The translations under genes were made by a program, and so were the position numbers. The notes beneath the pieces are model-generated. The model saw nothing but the letters and a program-made list of their open reading frames with translations, was not told the origin of the DNA and ran no database searches. DNA of 53,735 nt. It comes from Clostridia bacterium (GTDB taxonomy: Bacteria; Bacillota; Clostridia; Oscillospirales; CAG-272). The stretch is from NCBI GenBank assembly GCA_017505785.1, contig JAFVOQ010000013.1, positions 1 to 53,735 of the forward strand, read 5' to 3'. Shown here one piece after another: positions 10,652 through 18,464 of the stretch (position 1 is its first letter; every line of letters begins with the position of its first letter).

Positions 10652-13186
10652 ATGAAAAAAATCGTTTTTGCGGTCAAGGGCATGTCATGCGCCGCTTGCG
10701 TGGCACACGTGGAGCGCGCGGTGCGCGGTGTGCTTTCGGAAGAAACGCCGTTTACGGTAAGTCTTCTTTCCAACACACTCACCGTCACGCTTGAGGAAGG
10801 GGAGAGCGAAAAGGCACTCTTTCAAAGGCTGAAGGGGGCACTTTTGCGCGCCGGCTACGGGCTTGCCGCCAGGGAAGAGGAAAACGCGCCGGAAAACGAA
10901 GCGAGGGAACGCAAAAAAGAGCTTGCAAGGCTTTTGATCAGCGGCGGGCTGACCGCCCTTTTGATGCTGGTTGCCATGTGGCACATGACCCCCTTGCCTG
11001 CACCCTTTATTTTGGATGCACAACGCTATCCCGTTGCATTTTTCCTGTTACAGGCGGTGCTGTGTGCGGCGGTGATCCTTCCCCAGCGGCGTTTTTATAA
11101 AAGCGGCTTTTCGGCACTGCTTCACGGCGCACCCAACATGGATTCTCTTGTGGCGATCGGGTCGGCAGCCTCCCTTGTTTACGGGGTTGTTGCAGGTGTT
11201 TTCATTTTTGTGGGTGCCGCCACGCAAAATCAAGCCCTTGTGCATCGGTATTTGCATGAGCTCTACCTTGAGTCCGCGGCAATGATCCTCACGCTCGTAT
11301 CCCTTGGAAAATACCTTGAGGGGCGTGCACGGCATCGCGCGGTGGGTGCTGTGCGTGCCTTGATCGCCGAGGAGCCCACCACAGCACGCGTGATAAAGGA
11401 AGGAAAAACCGTAACCGTGCCGCTTGCGGCTCTTGCGGTAGGGGATACGGTAAGCGTGCCAACGGGGGAGAAGATCCCGGCTGACGGCACTGTTATTTCG
11501 GGTATGGGCAGTGTAAACGAGGCAATGCTCACGGGTGAATCGCTGCCCCGTACCGTGCGGGAAAACGATACCGTTTCGGGCGGAACGGTGTTAGAGGAGG
11601 GCGCGATCCGCCTGCGCGTGGATCGCGTAGGCGAGGAAACGGCACTGCGCCGCATTGCGGCACTCCTTGAGGAGGCGGCAGCCTCCAAGGCACCGGCACA
11701 GCGCATGGCAGACCGCGTGAGTGCGATATTTGTGCCCGCTGTTCTTTGCATTTCCCTGCTGAGTGCCGCGGTTTGGCTGATCGTGGCAAGGGATATCTCA
11801 CTTGCCTTTCGCACGGCAGTATCGGTGCTGGTCATCTCCTGTCCGTGTGCACTGGGGCTTGCCACGCCAACCGCGATCACCGTTGGATGTGGGCGCGGCG
11901 CACGGTTCGGCATCCTATTTAAGAGTGCCGAGGCACTTGAGGTGCTGGCAGGCGTAACAACGCTCTTAACCGATAAAACCGGAACGCTGACCGAGGGTAA
12001 AATGGCGGTGACCGACAGCATTTGCCTTGCGGGGGAGGAGGACAGGCTTCTTGTTGCCATTGCCTCGCTTGAGGAAAACGCGGCGCACCCTGTGGCAAGG
12101 CCCCTCGCGGCACTGAGCGAGGATCGCATGGCGTTGCATGATTTTCGCACCATAACGGGGCTTGGCGTCAGTGCCCGCACAGATGAGGGTGAATGGCTCT
12201 TTGCAGGGCAAACAGCGTTATTTTCGGGCAAGGAGGCCCCTTTGCTCACCAAGCAGGCAGAAGAAATTGCCACACGCCTTGAAAACGAGGGCAAAAGCGT
12301 GGTGATCCTCTCTTGCGGTGCTGAAATTCTTGGCGTGTTTGGCGTGGCAGATACCCTACGCAGTGATAGCCCTGCGGCGGTGCGCGCCCTGCGGGAGCTT
12401 GGTGTAAAAACCGTGATGCTTACGGGCGATAATGCCGCCACAGCAGAAAGGATCGCATCGCTTGCCGGGGTGTTAGAGTACCGTGCAAGGCTGATGCCCG
12501 CCGATAAGGCGCGCATCGTGCAGGAATATGTAGAAAAGGGTACAACTGCTATGGTGGGGGACGGCATCAACGATGCCCCCGCCCTTGCCTGTGCCGACGT
12601 AGGCGTTGCCATTGGTGCAGGGACGGGCGTTGCCGTGGAGTCGGCAGGCGTGGTGCTGGCAGGCAATTCCTTGTTAGATGCCGCTGCCGCCATTGAACTC
12701 GGGCGTGCCACGCGTCGCAACATCCGCCAAAACCTGTTTTGGGCACTTCTGTATAACACCCTTTGTATCCCACTTGCCGCAGGGGTATTTTACCCCGTTT
12801 GGGGGCTTTTGCTCACGCCCATGGTGGCATCTGCCGCCATGAGCCTATCCTCGCTTTTTGTGGTGTGTAACGCCTTGCGGCTTGGCAGATTTGTGCCGAA
12901 TGTATTAAAGGATAGAGAAAAGCAAAGAACAAAGAAGGAAAAAACGGCAAAGGAGAGAAATGAAATGTTGTTTGCAAAGAAGGAACTGAAAACCACCGTG
13001 CTGCACGTGGAGGGCATGATGTGCGGGCATTGTGCCAAGCACGTTGAGGAGGCCATGCTGGCACTCGGTGCAAAATCGGCGAAGGTTGAGCTGGAGGCGA
13101 AAACCGTAACCGTTGTGGCAAGTGAAAAGATCACGTCCGAGAAAATGACTGCCGCAATCACCGCGGCAGGCTATCGGGTGGTGTAA
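10652..13186 (+). CDS. copA: Copper-exporting P1B-type ATPase with terminal CopZ-like domain
   Basis: This pump exports Cu(I) from the cytoplasm using ATP. The 844 residues run as follows. An N-terminal heavy-metal domain has GMSCAAC (Cys13, Cys16). Membrane helices come next, then the actuator TGES loop (LTGESLP) and the metal-channel motif SCPCALGLATP near residue 396. The phosphorylation site is DKTGTLTEG (Asp440), and the hinge is GDGINDAPAL near 636. After the last helices comes a Lys/Glu-rich linker and a second metal domain with GMMCGHC (Cys791, Cys794). A metal domain at the extreme C-terminus is unusual for CopA, which normally carries them at the N-terminus. No copper regulator is adjacent. 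Confidence 0.93.
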   Translation: MKKIVFAVKGMSCAACVAHVERAVRGVLSEETPFTVSLLSNTLTVTLEEGESEKALFQRLKGALLRAGYGLAAREEENAPENEARERKKELARLLISGGLTALLMLVAMWHMTPLPAPFILDAQRYPVAFFLLQAVLCAAVILPQRRFYKSGFSALLHGAPNMDSLVAIGSAASLVYGVVAGVFIFVGAATQNQALVHRYLHELYLESAAMILTLVSLGKYLEGRARHRAVGAVRALIAEEPTTARVIKEGKTVTVPLAALAVGDTVSVPTGEKIPADGTVISGMGSVNEAMLTGESLPRTVRENDTVSGGTVLEEGAIRLRVDRVGEETALRRIAALLEEAAASKAPAQRMADRVSAIFVPAVLCISLLSAAVWLIVARDISLAFRTAVSVLVISCPCALGLATPTAITVGCGRGARFGILFKSAEALEVLAGVTTLLTDKTGTLTEGKMAVTDSICLAGEEDRLLVAIASLEENAAHPVARPLAALSEDRMALHDFRTITGLGVSARTDEGEWLFAGQTALFSGKEAPLLTKQAEEIATRLENEGKSVVILSCGAEILGVFGVADTLRSDSPAAVRALRELGVKTVMLTGDNAATAERIASLAGVLEYRARLMPADKARIVQEYVEKGTTAMVGDGINDAPALACADVGVAIGAGTGVAVESAGVVLAGNSLLDAAAAIELGRATRRNIRQNLFWALLYNTLCIPLAAGVFYPVWGLLLTPMVASAAMSLSSLFVVCNALRLGRFVPNVLKDREKQRTKKEKTAKERNEMLFAKKELKTTVLHVEGMMCGHCAKHVEEAMLALGAKSAKVELEAKTVTVVASEKITSEKMTAAITAAGYRVV
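12965..13186 (+). other. Possible internal start giving a 73-residue CopZ-like chaperone
   Basis: Inside the copA frame, ATG (12965-12967, codon 772) is preceded by AAAGGAG (12949-12955) with a 9-base gap, a good ribosome site. Translation from here would yield 73 residues, starting MLFAKKELK and carrying GMMCGHC. That is the size and fold of the free copper chaperone CopZ. The purine-rich site also encodes the Lys/Glu linker, so it could be chance. Confidence 0.45.
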
Positions 13187-13193
13187 CAAGCAA

Positions 13194-13226
13194 GGGAGGC
13201 TGTGCCGTGCACAGCCTCCCGTTTTT
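13194..13226 (+). terminator. Terminator of copA
   Basis: Perfect 12-bp stem GGGAGGCTGTGC (13194-13205) with GCACAGCCTCCC (13209-13220), a three-base loop, then GTTTTTGT. Confidence 0.9.
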
Positions 13227-13315
13227 GTGTGTCGTGGATCGCGGGAAGAAAACCTCTCCCATACACGAAAGCGTGTTTTATTTCTTTACCAAAGGTTTTG
13301 GGAGAGGGAAAAGGA

Positions 13316-13376
13316 ATGCTTGCCTTAGGCAAGCATGGAAAAGGGAGAGGACTTTTGCAAAAGTCCTCTCCCTTTT
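13316..13376. terminator. Double hairpin between copA and the IIC gene
   Basis: Two palindromes lie side by side: ATGCTTGCC/GGCAAGCAT (13316-13336) and a 17-bp stem AAAAGGGAGAGGACTTTTG with its complement (13339-13376). The second has A/T tracts on both sides and probably terminates the minus-strand IIC gene. Just upstream, CCTCTCCC and GGGAGAGG (13252-13307) form another pair around CACG/CGTG. Confidence 0.7.
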
Positions 13377-13396
13377 CCTATGTTTTCATACATCAA

Positions 13397-14536
13397 TCAA
13401 TCTAACTTCATGTCGTTTTCCTTGATCCAGCCGATACGGCGCAGGATCGCGGCAAAGCCCAAGGAAAGCAGGGCGGGCAACAGGAAGCACACGAGCAAAA
13501 GCCCGATCCAATCAAGCGCGCCAACGCTTGTGGGGTAGGCATCGTCAAACCAGCCGAGCACGATGCCAATGGGGCCAAGCAGGCCGCAGGTACCCATGCC
13601 CGAGTTAATGGCGGCACCGTACATTTGCATTTTAAACACGCACGTGGCAAGGGGACCGGTAATGGCGGAGGCGAGCGTCGGAGGGATCCAAATGCGGGGA
13701 TTGCGAATGATATTGGGCATTTGGAGCATGCTGGTGCCAAGGCCCTGTGAAACAAGACCGCCCCAGCCGTTCTCCTTAAAGCTCATCACGGCAAAGCCAA
13801 CCATTTGGGCACAGCAGCCGGCAACGGCAGCACCGCCCGCAAGGGCCACGCCATGCACCTGATCGGGGGTCATGGTTCCGCCGGCAAGAGCCGCCACACC
13901 GGAAAGACCGATTGCGGCGCAGATCGCGGCAGAGCTGATCGGAAGCGTGAGCGCAACGCCCACGACCACGGAGATGATCACACCCATAAGGAAGGGCTGC
14001 AGGAAGGTTGCCCAACCGATAAACTTGCCCACAAAGCCAACCAAGGTGCCGATGTGAGGGGCGATGAGAATGGAGAGAACACCGCCAACAAAAACAGTTA
14101 CAAACGGGGTTACCAGAATATCGACCTTGGTTTCCTTGGAAACAGCCTTGCCGCACTCGATCGCGACAACGGCGATCAGTAAGACGGAAAGAGGACCGCC
14201 GGCACCCCCTTGGCTGTTTGCAACAAGGCCGACAAGGGCAGAGGAATACATCACAAGGGGCGGTGCCTTGAGGGCAAACGCAATGGCAACTGCCATGGCA
14301 GGGCCTGCGGCCTGTGCGCCGTAGCCGCCAATGGTCTTAAAGAAGGCAAGCGGGGGGATAAGACCGATCGCGTTGAAGATCGTGGCGATCAGCAGAGAGC
14401 CAAACAGACCCAGCGCCATTGCACCGAGGGCATCAATGCCGTATCGCTTGGCAGAAAAAACAATATCCTTTCGTGCAAGAAAACGCAAAAACGCGTTCTT
14501 TTCTTTTTGTGTGGTCGGTTGTTGCATGGTGTTCAT
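13397..14536 (-). CDS. PTS-type transporter subunit IIC (PTS_EIIC_2-like)
   Basis: The 379-residue protein is an almost continuous run of hydrophobic helices, with a short cytoplasmic N-terminus (KEKNAFLRFLARKDIVFSAK) and Gly-rich loops such as GGYGAQAAGPAM and GGTMTPDQVHGVALAGG. This resembles the PF13303 IIC family. No IIA or IIB partner is in the window, so its substrate and even true PTS action are unknown. Its ATG overlaps the radC stop by 4 bases (ATGA), meaning it is translated from the radC transcript. Confidence 0.75.
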   Translation of the reverse strand: MNTMQQPTTQKEKNAFLRFLARKDIVFSAKRYGIDALGAMALGLFGSLLIATIFNAIGLIPPLAFFKTIGGYGAQAAGPAMAVAIAFALKAPPLVMYSSALVGLVANSQGGAGGPLSVLLIAVVAIECGKAVSKETKVDILVTPFVTVFVGGVLSILIAPHIGTLVGFVGKFIGWATFLQPFLMGVIISVVVGVALTLPISSAAICAAIGLSGVAALAGGTMTPDQVHGVALAGGAAVAGCCAQMVGFAVMSFKENGWGGLVSQGLGTSMLQMPNIIRNPRIWIPPTLASAITGPLATCVFKMQMYGAAINSGMGTCGLLGPIGIVLGWFDDAYPTSVGALDWIGLLLVCFLLPALLSLGFAAILRRIGWIKENDMKLD

Positions 14537-15309
14537 GAACGGTCACCTTTCCTGTTGTAAAAATTTTGTTTGATCTTGTCAAAAATCGGTGAGGCTGCAA
14601 TGCTCTCGGGCGGCTTTTCCTCAAAGCGGCAAAGAATGGGGGCATAAGATCTGTCAGAAAACACAAAATGCTCAATGAGGGGAATGCCAAGTAGGGCAAG
14701 TGCTTCTCTGGTGCGGTGTGTGGTGGAAATATCCTCACCGGAGGGAACGGCAACGCCACCGGGATGATTGTGTGCAAGCACCACGGCAGCCGCTTTCTTT
14801 GTGTAAGCGCGCTCGGCAATGTCGCGCACCGATATCGAAACGCCCGAAACGGTTCCCTCACTTACGGGAAAGCAATCCAAGGGGCGCATGCTGTTGTCAA
14901 GCAGCAGCACGTAAGCAAGCTCCTTTGTGGCACCGACAAAGCGCAGGGCGAGATAGCTTGCGACCTTTTCGGGGGAATCGAGCACAGCTCTGTCATGTGC
15001 ACCGTCGGAGATCTTTTGCGCCAGATAACGCCGAGAGATCTCCCCTAAGAGCGTGAGGAAAACGGCACAGCCCTCGCCAACACCCAAAACCGTTTGCAGG
15101 CGGGCGGGATCGGCATCCAGCACCCCCTCGACCGAGCCAAACGCCTCGATCAGTGCGTGTGCGATCTCGTTGGTGTCACCGCGCGCATAGGTGTAGTAAA
15201 GCAACATTTCAAGAATTTCATGATCGGCAAAGCCTGCGGGGGAGGTATTTGCCAAGCGTTGGCGCATACGCGCGCGGTGTCCGGTATGCGGTGAGTATTT
15301 TTTGGGCAT
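14533..15309 (-). CDS. radC: RadC-family JAB/MPN domain protein
   Basis: An N-terminal helix-hairpin-helix domain (EILEMLLYYTYARGDTNEIA) is followed by the RadC domain. The metal-binding signature VLAHNHPGGVAVPSGED ends a JAMM-type motif. The family usually has HNHPSG, so Ser is Gly here. The biochemical role of RadC is still unclear. I use the ATG at 15309, which GGAAGGAT precedes; a TTG 18 bases further upstream overlaps that ribosome site. The gene is 258 residues and ends inside the start of the IIC gene, an odd pairing of a DNA-linked protein with a transporter. Confidence 0.88.
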   Translation of the reverse strand: MPKKYSPHTGHRARMRQRLANTSPAGFADHEILEMLLYYTYARGDTNEIAHALIEAFGSVEGVLDADPARLQTVLGVGEGCAVFLTLLGEISRRYLAQKISDGAHDRAVLDSPEKVASYLALRFVGATKELAYVLLLDNSMRPLDCFPVSEGTVSGVSISVRDIAERAYTKKAAAVVLAHNHPGGVAVPSGEDISTTHRTREALALLGIPLIEHFVFSDRSYAPILCRFEEKPPESIAASPIFDKIKQNFYNRKGDRS

Positions 15310-15417
15310 ATCGTTAGATCCTTCCAATAGAATATACTACCTTTAATATAACATAGAATTGCATATAAATCTACACCTTTGGGCAATTTTTTTGAAAATG
15401 CCCAAGGGAGCACCAAC

Positions 15418-15456
15418 AAAAAAAGAAAAGGGCGACCTGCTTTTTGGCAGGCCGCC
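15418..15456 (-). terminator. Terminator of the antiporter gene
   Basis: On the minus strand a 10-bp stem GGCGGCCTGC/GCAGGTCGCC (one G-T pair) with an AAAAA-type loop is followed by TTTTCTTTTTTT. Confidence 0.9.
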
Positions 15457-15493
15457 GAACAGTTCTATTTGTCAACAAATCGGGACGTGCCGC

Positions 15494-16819
15494 TTATTTT
15501 TGCAGCGCGGGGGCTTTTTCGCCCTGCTCGCTTGCGGCTTGCACCATTTTTTGCTTTGCTTCCTCACGTGCGCTTGTCTTGCCCTCGGGCTTGATATCGC
15601 CTGCCTTCAAGAGACACATCTTGGTCAACATGGGGCCGATCAGCTCGTAAATGAGCACTGCCATGAGGGTGATGTTGGATACGATCGCGCCCTGAGCACC
15701 AAGCTGCTCCTTTGCCTTGATCGCCATGCCGAGCGCCACACCTGCCTGCGGCAGAAGAGTGATGCCGAGATATTTTACAATGTTGGGGTCACAGTGCGTT
15801 GCTCTTGAGCTGATATTTGCGCCAATGTATTTGCCCGCCGAGCGTGCAAGGATATAAACAAGACCGATCACCACAACGGCAAGATCGGCAAATACCGAAA
15901 GCTCAAGCTCCGCGCCGCTGATCACGAAGAACAGGATAAAGATCGGTGCTGTCCAGCGGTCAAGACGGTCCATAAGCTCCTCGGAAAAGTCACACAGGTT
16001 GCAGAATACCGTACCGAGCATCATGCAGGTGAGAAGGGAGGAGAAGGCAATGTGCACGCCGCCGATCTCAAACTTCAGCGTGGAAAGTGCAACGGTCAGG
16101 AGCACAAACGCCACCGACATCGAAAGACGCTTGGAGCGCGAATGGAAGAAGCGCTCGAAGAAGGTGATAAGCGCACCCATCACGGCACCGAGTACCAAGG
16201 AGAGCACGATCTCGATAATGGGCTCGACAATGATAGAAACTACGTCGACCGCGCCCGAGATCAGCGCCTTTGCAATACCGAAGGAAATGGCAAACAGCAT
16301 CAGTCCGACGGCATCGTCAAGAGCCACAACGGGCAGAAGAATATTGGTAAGCGGACCCTTTGCCTTATACTGACGCACGACCATGAGGGTGGCGGCAGGT
16401 GCGGTTGCCGAGGCAACTGCGCCAAGCACGAGTGCAGCGGGCAGGGGGAGCTTATCGGGCATAGCGAAATGGAGGCCGATCAGCGCGGCATCCACCAGCA
16501 GAGTGGCAACCACTGCCTGAAAAATGCCAACAACTGTTGCTTGCTTGCCGATCTTTTTGAGCTCTGCAAGGCGGAACTCGTTGCCGATCGAAAAGGCGAT
16601 AAAGCCGAGAGCCACGTCGGAAATGATCGAAAAGCTATGTACGTTTTCGCTGCTGATAAAGCCAAGCCCCTCAATGCCAATAGCACCGATGAGGTAGGGG
16701 CCGAGAAGAACGCCGGCAATGAGATACGCGGTAACGGCAGGGAGCCCCGCCAGCTTTGCAAGACGGGAGAGCATCAACCCCGCGATAAGCGCAAGGGATA
16801 GGGACAGAAGGGTTTCCAT
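15494..16819 (-). CDS. CPA2-family cation/proton antiporter
   Basis: The 441-residue inner-membrane protein has about 12 hydrophobic helices and the Na+/H+ exchanger fold. Recognisable segments are AGLPAVTAYLIAGVLLGPYLIG near the N-terminus, GSVASATAPAATLMV-like helix 4 (written GAVASATAPAATLMVV here) and VALDDAVGLMLFAISFG with the acidic pair used for ion transport. The C-terminus is a short charged tail without RCK domains. Its likely role is Na+ or K+ efflux and pH control. It is a single-gene unit; the ribosome site (AGCGAGG) is a little far from the ATG. Confidence 0.85.
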   Translation of the reverse strand: METLLSLSLALIAGLMLSRLAKLAGLPAVTAYLIAGVLLGPYLIGAIGIEGLGFISSENVHSFSIISDVALGFIAFSIGNEFRLAELKKIGKQATVVGIFQAVVATLLVDAALIGLHFAMPDKLPLPAALVLGAVASATAPAATLMVVRQYKAKGPLTNILLPVVALDDAVGLMLFAISFGIAKALISGAVDVVSIIVEPIIEIVLSLVLGAVMGALITFFERFFHSRSKRLSMSVAFVLLTVALSTLKFEIGGVHIAFSSLLTCMMLGTVFCNLCDFSEELMDRLDRWTAPIFILFFVISGAELELSVFADLAVVVIGLVYILARSAGKYIGANISSRATHCDPNIVKYLGITLLPQAGVALGMAIKAKEQLGAQGAIVSNITLMAVLIYELIGPMLTKMCLLKAGDIKPEGKTSAREEAKQKMVQAASEQGEKAPALQK

Positions 16820-16947
16820 AGTGATAATAACCTCGCTTATTTTTAAAAATCCAACTGATTATAGCACCAAGCGAGGGGAAAGTCAAGGGCTTTTTACATA
16901 TTTATAAATAAATGTTTTTTGCTATGGTCAAAGGGGAACTTTGGGAA

Positions 16948-17142
16948 AGGAGTGACTCACACGCCAAGTCTTCGGCTTGCATACGCAAGCCTACGACTTG
17001 CATACGCAAGCCTACGACTTGCTGGGAAAGAAATGCTTTGCATTCTTTCCCACCCACTCGCTTCGCGAGGGGGTTCTCCGTCAAGCTCCTGCCCCTGCCA
17101 AAGGAAAGAAAAAGCCCACCGCGCAAGGCGGTGGACTTTTCC
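16948..17142. repeat. Structured repeat A, copy 1
   Basis: This copy matches 18142-18380. It holds two tandem copies of a ~22-bp unit (CTTGCATACGCAAGCCTACGA), the hairpin GGGAAAGAA..TTCTTTCCC, the hairpin CTCGC/GCGAG and the string CTCCTGCCCCTGCCAAAGG. The end is a terminator-like stem CCACCGC/GCGGTGG flanked by AAAAG and CTTTT. Differences from copy 2 fall mainly in loops and in the number of 22-bp units. It has no coding content that I trust. Confidence 0.85.
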
Positions 17143-17147
17143 TTTGT

Positions 17148-17302
17148 GATGCCCTTTCAAAATCGATCCATACCGCAAGTTTTTTCGAAATCGATCCGTG
17201 TTTTTCGGTCGGTGGATAGACTTATCCCTTGGTGATGATGGGCGCAAAAAGCTACCCGAGGTCTTTCGGGCTCTTGCAGCATGCTTGCAAACGAATCTAT
17301 GT
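17148..17302. repeat. Repeat B, copy 1
   Basis: About 155 bp match 20599-20757 with scattered changes. Shared landmarks are CCCTTTCAAAATCGA, CCGCAAGTTTTTTCGAAATC, GTGTTTTTCGGTCGGTGGAT and ATGCTTGCAAACGA. Both copies end right at the stop codon of a minus-strand gene (17297 and 20758). Confidence 0.85.
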
Positions 17303-17770
17303 ATTATTCTCTTTGCTATAAACGCTTTCCTTTTTGTGCGCTTGTTCCTTTAGATACTCTGCCGCTTTTAAAATATCAGGGTGAAGAAAACGATTATAGT
17401 ATTCTTCTATCGAAAAATCTTTTAATATTTCATCGGTAATGTTCCACCAATAATCACAACCTCTGCTCAAATGTCCAAGTCGCATACAACCTGCGTCATA
17501 TCTTAATGCGAGTTTGGTTGTTTCAAGCGTCAATTTGTCCTTGTAATATCCGTTCAAATTATAAAGTGCAATACAACCAAGATTAAAGGTGAAAGAATAA
17601 TCGTCGGGAGAATTAAACATTGACTTTTGCATTTCAAAGACGCAACCAACTTTTTTATCAGCGGAATACCGATAAAAGAGAGAACCTTTTCCGCTCCTTT
17701 TATAGCCGTACGGACTCAAATCTTCGGCAATTCTTGACAGAATGTATTCGTATATTGATGTGATGTCCAT
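17297..17770 (-). CDS. DUF4304-like protein
   Basis: The 157-residue soluble protein has the pattern of DUF4304 proteins. It has an N-terminal helix, SPYGYKRSGKGSLFYRY, then a strand with FEMQKSMFNSP and FTFNLGCIALYN, and a Trp-rich stretch DYWWNITDEI. Function is unknown; some members sit with toxin-immunity genes, but nothing here shows that. The start at 17770 is supported by AAGGAAGGTGG. The gene is enclosed by repeats on both sides and has lower GC than its neighbours, which suggests acquired DNA. Confidence 0.7.
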   Translation of the reverse strand: MDITSIYEYILSRIAEDLSPYGYKRSGKGSLFYRYSADKKVGCVFEMQKSMFNSPDDYSFTFNLGCIALYNLNGYYKDKLTLETTKLALRYDAGCMRLGHLSRGCDYWWNITDEILKDFSIEEYYNRFLHPDILKAAEYLKEQAHKKESVYSKENNT

Positions 17771-17847
17771 AGTTACACCACCTTCCTTCTTTCATTATAC
17801 CACAATTTTGTGAATATTTCAACCACTGTGCGTGCGGTTTTTGCAAA

Positions 17848-17980
17848 GGCTCCCTCTGGGAGGGAGCTGGCGCCGTAGGCGACTGAGGGAGAGTGCGTTG
17901 ACTAAAGTTTAATCAGATTTTTAAGTCGTGCAGGCTCCTTCCACCGCTAACGCGGTCCCCCTCCCTCTCGGAGGGAGGCT
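17848..17980. repeat. Clostridia-type palindromic intergenic repeat
   Basis: GGCTCCCTCTGGGAGGGAGC begins the element, followed by GGCGCCGTAGGCGACTGAGGGAGAG. It closes with CCCCCTCCCTCTCGGAGGGAGGCT, giving inverted ends around an AT-rich core. Similar elements are common between genes in gut Clostridia (from memory). It holds no gene. Confidence 0.7.
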
Positions 17981-18050
17981 TTCGGTAGTTCGAATCCTTC
18001 GACTCGAAGAAAAATCGAAAATGGATCTATGGAAATTCGAAAAAAGTTAG
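17979..18050. repeat. Repeat C, copy 1
   Basis: About 72 bp match 21618-21690 with one or two changes: CTTTCGGTAGTTCGAATCC, ACTCGAAGAAAAA, GAAAATGGATCTATGGAAA, TTCGAAAAAAGTTAGG. Both copies are followed by a short inverted repeat. The GTTCGAATCC core recalls a tRNA T-arm, but no flanking stem supports a tRNA. Confidence 0.8.
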
Positions 18051-18130
18051 GCGCGAAAAAAGCGGAGAAATCTCTCGAAATCTCCGCTTTTCTCGTTTTT
18101 TCTCGGTCGGATCTAAATCGACCTAAAGAC

Positions 18131-18380
18131 TTGGCAGGGGCAGGAGTGACTCACACGCCAAGTCTTCGGCTTGCATACGCACGCCTGCGAGCTTGCATGC
18201 GCAAGCCTACGAGCTTGCATACGCAAGCCTACGAGCTTGCATACGCAAGCCTACGACTTGCTGGGAAAGAAATGCTTCGCATTCTTTCCCACCCACTCGC
18301 TTTGCGAGGAGTTCTCCGTCAAGCTCCTGCCCCTGCCAAAGGAAAGAAAAAGCCCACCGCGCAAGGCGGTGGACTTTTCC
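18131..18380. repeat. Structured repeat A, copy 2, with tRNA-Trp-like inverted ends
   Basis: Terminal inverted repeats TTGGCAGGGGCAGGAG (18131-18146) and CTCCTGCCCCTGCCAA (18324-18339) bound a 209-bp unit with four ~22-bp tandem units, followed by a terminator-like stem (18350-18375). The right arm equals the 3' end of tRNA-Trp (21865-21940), with 18 identical bases running past the CCA. Left arm copy 1 (near 16941) has decayed. Confidence 0.85.
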
Positions 18381-18405
18381 TTTGTGCCTGTGTTACAAAA
18401 AGTCC

Positions 18406-18434
18406 TTGCGTTTTTTGATGGAGTCTGCTATTAT
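18406..18434 (+). promoter_or_regulatory. Promoter of the LVIVD gene
   Basis: TTGCGT (18406-18411), 17 bases, TATTAT (18429-18434); the ribosome site AAGGAG and ATG at 18465 follow. Confidence 0.6.
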
Positions 18435-18464
18435 ATTTGTTAGTAAGACAAGGAGTGATATTTT

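Noticed and set aside
17979..18010. tRNA gene from GTTCGAATCC
   Set aside because: No acceptor, D or anticodon arms surround it, and the T-stem does not pair.
16968..18261. CRISPR array from the 22-bp tandem units
   Set aside because: Units follow each other directly without unique spacers, and no cas gene is in the window.
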